A stretch of 64,000 bases of DNA from Cohnella cholangitidis. GTDB lineage: Bacteria; Bacillota; Bacilli; Paenibacillales; Paenibacillaceae. A model generated the notes under the pieces. The model worked only from the letters and a program-made list of their open reading frames with translations. It made no database searches and was not told where the DNA came from. A program made the position numbers and the translations under genes. Position 1 is the first letter of the stretch. Every line of letters begins with the position of its first letter. This document shows, one piece after another, positions 59,795 to 64,000 of the stretch. The stretch covers positions 5,133,501 to 5,197,500 of the forward strand of contig NZ_CP041969.1 of assembly GCF_014107495.1 (NCBI RefSeq), in the 5' to 3' direction.

Positions 59795-60754
59795 TTGTTG
59801 GATAACGACAAAATCAAAAAAATAATCGAAGCGGCCAAGCTGTATTACCACTTGGATTATAGCCAGAATCAAATCGCGGACGCTATGGGCGTATCGAGGC
59901 CGACGGTATCCCGTCTCCTTCAACAAGCGAAGGCGGAAGGCATCGTCACGATCGAGATCAAGGACCCGACGGAAGATGTCGAAGTGCTGAAGAGCATGTT
60001 GAAAACCAGATTTCAATTAAACAACGTAATCATTGCTTATACTCCGACCTATGAAGAGCACATCGTGAAAAAATACATCGGGCAAGCGGCCGCGGCGTAC
60101 GTAACCGAGTTGGCCAAGGATGGGGACACGATTGGCGCTTCTTGGGGGTCGACGATGCATCAGGTTGCCCTGCACCTGAAGACCAAGTCTTTGAATAACT
60201 CCTTCGTCGTTCAACTGAACGGGGGCGTCAGCGACGCCGACGTTCATATCTCTCCATCGGAGATCGTCCATTTGTTCGGCAAAGCCTTTAACGTGACGCC
60301 GTATTTTATGTATTTGCCGGCAATCGTCGACCATATTCTCGTGAAGCAGTCCATGCTTACGGATCGTCATATCCGCAGAGTCATGGATATGGGGAAAGGG
60401 GCCAACATCGCCGTGTTCACAGCGGGCTCCCCCACGCCGGATTCCGTACTGATCAATTCGAATTATTTGCGCGAAGACGAGCTGGAGATTATCAAATCGA
60501 AAGCGGTGGGCGATATTTGTTCGAGATATTTCGACTGCGGCGGCGAAATCTGTTTGCCTAGCCTTGACGAACGCACGGTCGGGATCGAACTCGCGGATCT
60601 GCGCACGAAGGAACACTCGATTCTCGTCGCCGGCGGTCCGTCCAAAACGAACGCGATTTTCGGGGCGTTAAAAGGGAGATACGCGAACACGCTAGTGACG
60701 GATCAGATTACGGCGAAAGATTTGCTCAAAAAAATAGACCCACAGGAGAAGTGA
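59795..60754 (+). CDS. deoR: SorC/DeoR-type sugar-binding transcriptional regulator (deoxyribonucleoside regulator)
   Basis: 319 residues: N-terminal helix-turn-helix (LDYSQNQIADAMGVSRPTVSRLL) and a SorC-type phosphosugar-binding domain (DGDTIGASWGSTM, VVQLNGGVSD, IAVFTAGSP). The B. subtilis DeoR binds deoxyribose 5-phosphate, the DeoC substrate, and the next genes are deoC and pdp, so the assignment is strong. TTG start (two adjacent TTG codons possible) with GGTGTG before it. Confidence 0.87.
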   Translation: MLDNDKIKKIIEAAKLYYHLDYSQNQIADAMGVSRPTVSRLLQQAKAEGIVTIEIKDPTEDVEVLKSMLKTRFQLNNVIIAYTPTYEEHIVKKYIGQAAAAYVTELAKDGDTIGASWGSTMHQVALHLKTKSLNNSFVVQLNGGVSDADVHISPSEIVHLFGKAFNVTPYFMYLPAIVDHILVKQSMLTDRHIRRVMDMGKGANIAVFTAGSPTPDSVLINSNYLREDELEIIKSKAVGDICSRYFDCGGEICLPSLDERTVGIELADLRTKEHSILVAGGPSKTNAIFGALKGRYANTLVTDQITAKDLLKKIDPQEK

Positions 60755-60756
60755 AT

Positions 60757-61428
60757 ATGACGCCAGAACAAATTGCGGGATTGATAGATCATACTTTGTT
60801 GGCCGCGGTAAGCACGGAGGAAGAAATCATCCGGGTGTGCGCGGAAGCTAAGCAATACGGGTTCGCAACCGTATGCGTGAACCCGTACTGGGTTCCTATT
60901 GCCGCGAGGGAGCTAGCCGGCAGCCAAGTCGGGTTAACGACGGTGATCGGGTTTCCTCTCGGCGCGAGCCGGACGGAGATCAAAGCCGCGGAGGCCGCGG
61001 ACGCGATCGTTGCCGGAGCTACCGAGATCGACATGGTCCTTAACGTCGGCGCGTTGAAAACGGGTCGCGCGGATGCGGTCAAACGGGATATCGAAGAGGT
61101 TGTCAAAGCGTGCAAAGGGAAAGCGCCGGTTAAAGTCATCATCGAAACGTGTTATTTGACGGACGACGAGAAACGGCAAGCTTCCCTCCTATGCAAGGAA
61201 GCGGGAGCGGATTTCGTCAAAACTTCGACGGGTTTCGGCACGGGCGGAGCTACCGTCGAAGATATCGCGTTAATTCGTCGCGTCGTCGGTCCGGAGATGG
61301 GCATCAAAGCGTCCGGCGGTGTCCGGGATCTGGATATTGCCAGAAAATTGATTCAAGCCGGAGCGACAAGGCTCGGCGCAAGTTCCTCGATAGCGATCGT
61401 TACGGGCGGGGTCGGGCAAGGGTATTAA
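60757..61428 (+). CDS. deoC: Deoxyribose-phosphate aldolase
   Basis: Cleaves deoxyribose 5-phosphate to acetaldehyde and glyceraldehyde 3-phosphate. 223 residues: LIDHTLLAAVST, TVIGFPLGASRTEIKAAEA, the Schiff-base lysine in DFVKTSTGFGTGGATVED, and GIKASGGVRD. The ATG at 60757 is 8 bases after AGGAG and just behind the regulator stop. Confidence 0.97.
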   Translation: MTPEQIAGLIDHTLLAAVSTEEEIIRVCAEAKQYGFATVCVNPYWVPIAARELAGSQVGLTTVIGFPLGASRTEIKAAEAADAIVAGATEIDMVLNVGALKTGRADAVKRDIEEVVKACKGKAPVKVIIETCYLTDDEKRQASLLCKEAGADFVKTSTGFGTGGATVEDIALIRRVVGPEMGIKASGGVRDLDIARKLIQAGATRLGASSSIAIVTGGVGQGY

Positions 61429-61468
61429 TCGGGATGACATAACGAGCAGGCTGCAAGGAGGAAGAGCG

Positions 61469-62770
61469 ATGAGAACCGTCGATTTGATCACGAAAAAGAG
61501 AGATGGCGGAGAGCTGACGGAAAACGAGATCAACAACCTCATTAGCGGATACACGGATGGTTCCATACCCGACTACCAGATGTCGGCCATGGCCATGGCA
61601 ATCTTCTTCCGGGGAATGACTCCGATGGAGAGAGCGAACTTGACGATGGCGATGGTCCATTCCGGAGAGACGATCGATTTGTCCGCCATTTCCGGGGTTA
61701 AAGTAGATAAGCATAGCACCGGTGGCGTAGGGGATACGACAACGCTCGTTCTCGCGCCATTGGTTGCCTCGATAGGCGTTCCCGTGGCCAAGATGTCGGG
61801 AAGGGGACTAGGACATACGGGAGGTACGATCGATAAGCTTGAATCGATTCCGGGATTCCATGTCGAAATCGATAATCGTACTTTTATCGACTTGGTTAAT
61901 CAGAACGGCCTTGCGGTCATCGGGCAAAGCGATAACCTGACTCCTGCCGATAAGAAGCTATACGGGCTTAGAGACGTAACGGGAACCGTTAACTCCATTC
62001 CGCTTATCGCAAGCTCCATTATGAGCAAGAAAATAGCTTCCGGCGCGGATGCGATCGTATTGGACGTTAAGACCGGCGACGGGGCGTTCATGAAAGAAAT
62101 GGACGAAGCCGAGGAGCTGGCCGCATGCATGGTTGACATCGGCAATCGAGTCGGACGCCGTACGGTTGCCGTGCTTTCCGATATGAGCCAGCCTTTAGGG
62201 AATGCGATCGGCAATGCTCTTGAAGTCAAGGAAGCGATCGATACGTTAAGGGGGATCGGCCCCGATGATCTGACCGAGCTATGTTTGACGCTTGGCAGCC
62301 ATATGGCCGTATTGTCCGGCGTGGCTTCGACGAAGGAAGAGGCTCGGAAGCTGTTGGAGCAATCGATTGCCAGCGGTCAAGCTCTAAGCAAGTTCAAGAC
62401 CTTCTTGGCCGCGCAAGGCGGAGACGCCGACGTCGTGGATCACCCGGAACGATTGCCGTCGGCTAAGTTCCGAATCGAGGTTCCGGCTAAGGAAGCGGGA
62501 TACGTCGCCGCGATAGCCGCCGAGAATATGGGGCTTGCCGCTATGCTGCTTGGAGCGGGACGCGCGACTAAGGAATCGGTGATCGACCTGGCGGTAGGAA
62601 TCGTATTGCACAAAAAAATCGGAGACTCCGTACGGCTAGGGGAATCCATCGCGACGATCCATTCCAATACCGAATCGGCGCCTGAAGCATTGGCAAAAAT
62701 TTACGAATCGATTCGGATTCAAGATCAACCGGTAACCCCTCCTCCTCTGCTTGTTGGAGAAGTGAAATAG
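61469..62770 (+). CDS. pdp: Pyrimidine-nucleoside phosphorylase
   Basis: Splits thymidine, deoxyuridine and uridine to base and sugar 1-phosphate. 433 residues: VDLITKKRDGGELTENEIN, VDKHSTGGVGDTTTLVLAPL phosphate site, SGRGLGHTGGTIDKLES, LDVKTGDGAFM. ATG start after AGGAGGAAG. Confidence 0.96.
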   Translation: MRTVDLITKKRDGGELTENEINNLISGYTDGSIPDYQMSAMAMAIFFRGMTPMERANLTMAMVHSGETIDLSAISGVKVDKHSTGGVGDTTTLVLAPLVASIGVPVAKMSGRGLGHTGGTIDKLESIPGFHVEIDNRTFIDLVNQNGLAVIGQSDNLTPADKKLYGLRDVTGTVNSIPLIASSIMSKKIASGADAIVLDVKTGDGAFMKEMDEAEELAACMVDIGNRVGRRTVAVLSDMSQPLGNAIGNALEVKEAIDTLRGIGPDDLTELCLTLGSHMAVLSGVASTKEEARKLLEQSIASGQALSKFKTFLAAQGGDADVVDHPERLPSAKFRIEVPAKEAGYVAAIAAENMGLAAMLLGAGRATKESVIDLAVGIVLHKKIGDSVRLGESIATIHSNTESAPEALAKIYESIRIQDQPVTPPPLLVGEVK

Positions 62771-62823
62771 AAGATAGAGATATGAAATATTTGGGGTAGA
62801 TTATTAAAGGGGGTGAATCGAAA

Positions 62824-63645
62824 ATGGGCCAGTTGCTTCACAGAATGGAAGAGGCGAAAACCTACATTCAGTCACAAATATCCGTTCAGCCGCAAATCGG
62901 TCTTATTCTCGGCTCCGGATTGGGAGAGCTCGCCGATGACATTCCGGAAGCTGTCCGGATTCCTTACGAGTCGATTCCGCATTTTCCGGTATCGACGGTA
63001 GAAGGCCATGCGGGCCAGCTTGTGACAGGCCGACTCCATAATAAGGCTGTCATAGCTATGCAAGGGCGGTTTCATTATTATGAAGGCTACTCCATGCAGG
63101 AGGTCACTTTCCCCGTCCGCGTCATGAAGGCGTTGGGGGTAGATCAGCTTATCGTGACCAACGCTTGCGGAGGCATGAATCCCGACTTTAAACCCGGCGA
63201 TTTGATGCTCATCAAGGATCACTTGAACATGACCGGGGCGAATCCGCTTATCGGAGCGAACGAGCCCGCGCTGGGGCCGAGATTTCCGGATATGAGCAGG
63301 ACGTATACGCCGGAATTGCTCGAGTTGGTTCGCGAAACGGCCAAGTCGCTGGACATTCAAGTTCAGCAAGGCGTGTATGCCGGAATAACAGGTCCGACTT
63401 ACATGACTCCTGCCGAATTGACGATGCTGCGGAAGCTTGGCGGCGACGCGGTAGGCATGTCGACGGTTCCGGAGGTTATCGTGGCCAGCCACATGGCGAT
63501 GAAAGTCATCGGGATTTCCTGCGTGACGGACATGGCGATCGGCGAGCACTTGGAGCCGTTAAGCCATGAACAGGTCATCGAGGTGGCCAATCGCACCAAG
63601 CCTATGTTCATCTCGTTGGTAAGAGAGATCATTGCGCGATTGTAA
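62824..63645 (+). CDS. punA: Purine-nucleoside phosphorylase (trimeric type I)
   Basis: 273 residues: LILGSGLGELAD, STVEGHAGQLVTG, NACGGMNPDFKPGDLMLI, GPTYMTPAELTMLRKLG, VGMSTVPEVIVA. Releases purine bases; complements Pdp in nucleoside use. ATG start after AAAGGGGGTG. Confidence 0.96.
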   Translation: MGQLLHRMEEAKTYIQSQISVQPQIGLILGSGLGELADDIPEAVRIPYESIPHFPVSTVEGHAGQLVTGRLHNKAVIAMQGRFHYYEGYSMQEVTFPVRVMKALGVDQLIVTNACGGMNPDFKPGDLMLIKDHLNMTGANPLIGANEPALGPRFPDMSRTYTPELLELVRETAKSLDIQVQQGVYAGITGPTYMTPAELTMLRKLGGDAVGMSTVPEVIVASHMAMKVIGISCVTDMAIGEHLEPLSHEQVIEVANRTKPMFISLVREIIARL

Positions 63646-63707
63646 GCTCTTAAGGGTAATTATTGATTCATGCACGACAACATCAGAAATCGGGGAGGCA
63701 TTCTAGA

Positions 63708-64000
63708 ATGAAGAAAAGAATCGTAATGCTGGCTATTCTAACGATGGTATTCACAGTGCTCGCGGCTTGCGGAAACAAAAATAATGAAGGAAGCTCTTCC
63801 AGTGCTCCAGCATCGGAAAGCGGCAGCTCCGCGCCTGCGGCAAGCCCGAAAGCCGACTTTAAAGTCGGTATGGTTACCGACTCCGGTACGATCGACGACA
63901 AATCCTTTAACCAAGGAACTTGGGAAGGCGTTCTGAAAGCAGTTGCGGACCTAGGCGTTAAAGAGAAATATCTGAAGCCGGCAGGAACGACAGAGGCCGA
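63708..64000 (+). CDS. BMP-family nucleoside-binding lipoprotein, N-terminal part (cut by window edge)
   Basis: Substrate-binding protein of a nucleoside ABC transporter. First 97 codons: signal peptide with lipobox LAACG (Cys about residue 21), Ser/Ala-rich linker, and the start of the BMP domain FKVGMVTDSGTIDDKSFNQGTWEG. The frame is open to the window end. ATG start after GGGGAGG. Context after punA fits a nucleoside-uptake part of the salvage operon. Confidence 0.9.
   Translation, partial: MKKRIVMLAILTMVFTVLAACGNKNNEGSSSSAPASESGSSAPAASPKADFKVGMVTDSGTIDDKSFNQGTWEGVLKAVADLGVKEKYLKPAGTTEA

Noticed and set aside
1..64000. Search for tRNA, rRNA, insertion sequences, prophage genes, toxin-antitoxin or defence systems
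   Set aside because: None recognised; all long stretches are explained by housekeeping, sporulation, transport or glucan genes.

Overview
The window reads as chromosomal core DNA of an endospore-forming Gram-positive bacterium. Gene content, moderately high GC and gene order point to the Paenibacillaceae (Paenibacillus/Cohnella-like); this is inferred from family recognition and synteny, without any database search. The order follows the well-known Bacillus subtilis block minCD - spoIVFAB - rplU - prp - rpmA - spo0B - obg - pheB - pheA - safA - bofC - ruvAB - queA - tgt - yajC - yrzE - yrbG - spoVB - comN - secDF - recJ - apt - relA - dtd - hisS - aspS - tcdA - rarA. It has lineage-specific insertions: rodA, an RNase G/E gene, hom-thrB, ruvC and a SpoIID/LytB-like protein.

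Layout. 0-5.6 kb: division-site selection (minC end, minD), a RodA-type cell-wall polymerase, the pro-sigma-K processing pair spoIVFA/spoIVFB and an RNase G/E. 5.6-13 kb: L21/L27 ribosomal operon with its leader and the Prp protease, a membrane-anchored Spo0B-type phosphotransferase, Obg, then aromatic/threonine amino-acid genes (ACT protein, hom, thrB, pheA). 13-21 kb: spore coat protein SafA, BofC, RuvCAB, a secreted SpoIID-domain protein and QueA. 21-27 kb: Tgt, YajC and membrane proteins up to SpoVB. 27-36.6 kb: ComN, SecD/SecF, a CDF metal transporter, RecJ, Apt, RelA and Dtd. 36.6-42.7 kb: an accessory sugar-use island with a 1479-residue SLH-anchored GH16 glucanase and a LacI-type regulator. 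42.7-50.9 kb: T-box-controlled hisS, aspS, TcdA, a YdeI-like protein, a CotG-like/CotH spore coat pair and RarA. 51-59.6 kb: a diguanylate cyclase, a CBS-domain (CNNM/CorC-like) membrane protein, two transporters, a YtpB-type terpene synthase, PfkA and DUF3906. 59.8-64 kb: a DeoR-DeoC-Pdp-PNP nucleoside salvage operon running into a BMP-family lipoprotein cut by the window edge.

Common themes. Sporulation runs through the window: spoIVFA, spoIVFB, spo0B, safA, bofC, spoVB, cotH and a CotG-like gene. Regulation visible in the sequence includes an L21 leader, a T-box, a tandem-repeat operator before deoR, a palindromic operator before the glucanase gene and many strong terminators.

Three genes (spoIVFA, safA, queA) carry frame-breaking indels, four in all between 3.3 and 20.8 kb. 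They may be assembly errors or real lesions and should be checked first. No tRNA, rRNA, insertion sequence, prophage or CRISPR array was seen. The least ordinary features are the CotG-like/CotH pair, the 51-bp Tyr/Gln repeat in SafA, the long palindrome before tgt, the hairpin placed between a strong ribosome binding site and the likely TTG start of the CBS-domain protein, and an orphan terminator that could end a small RNA before hisS.
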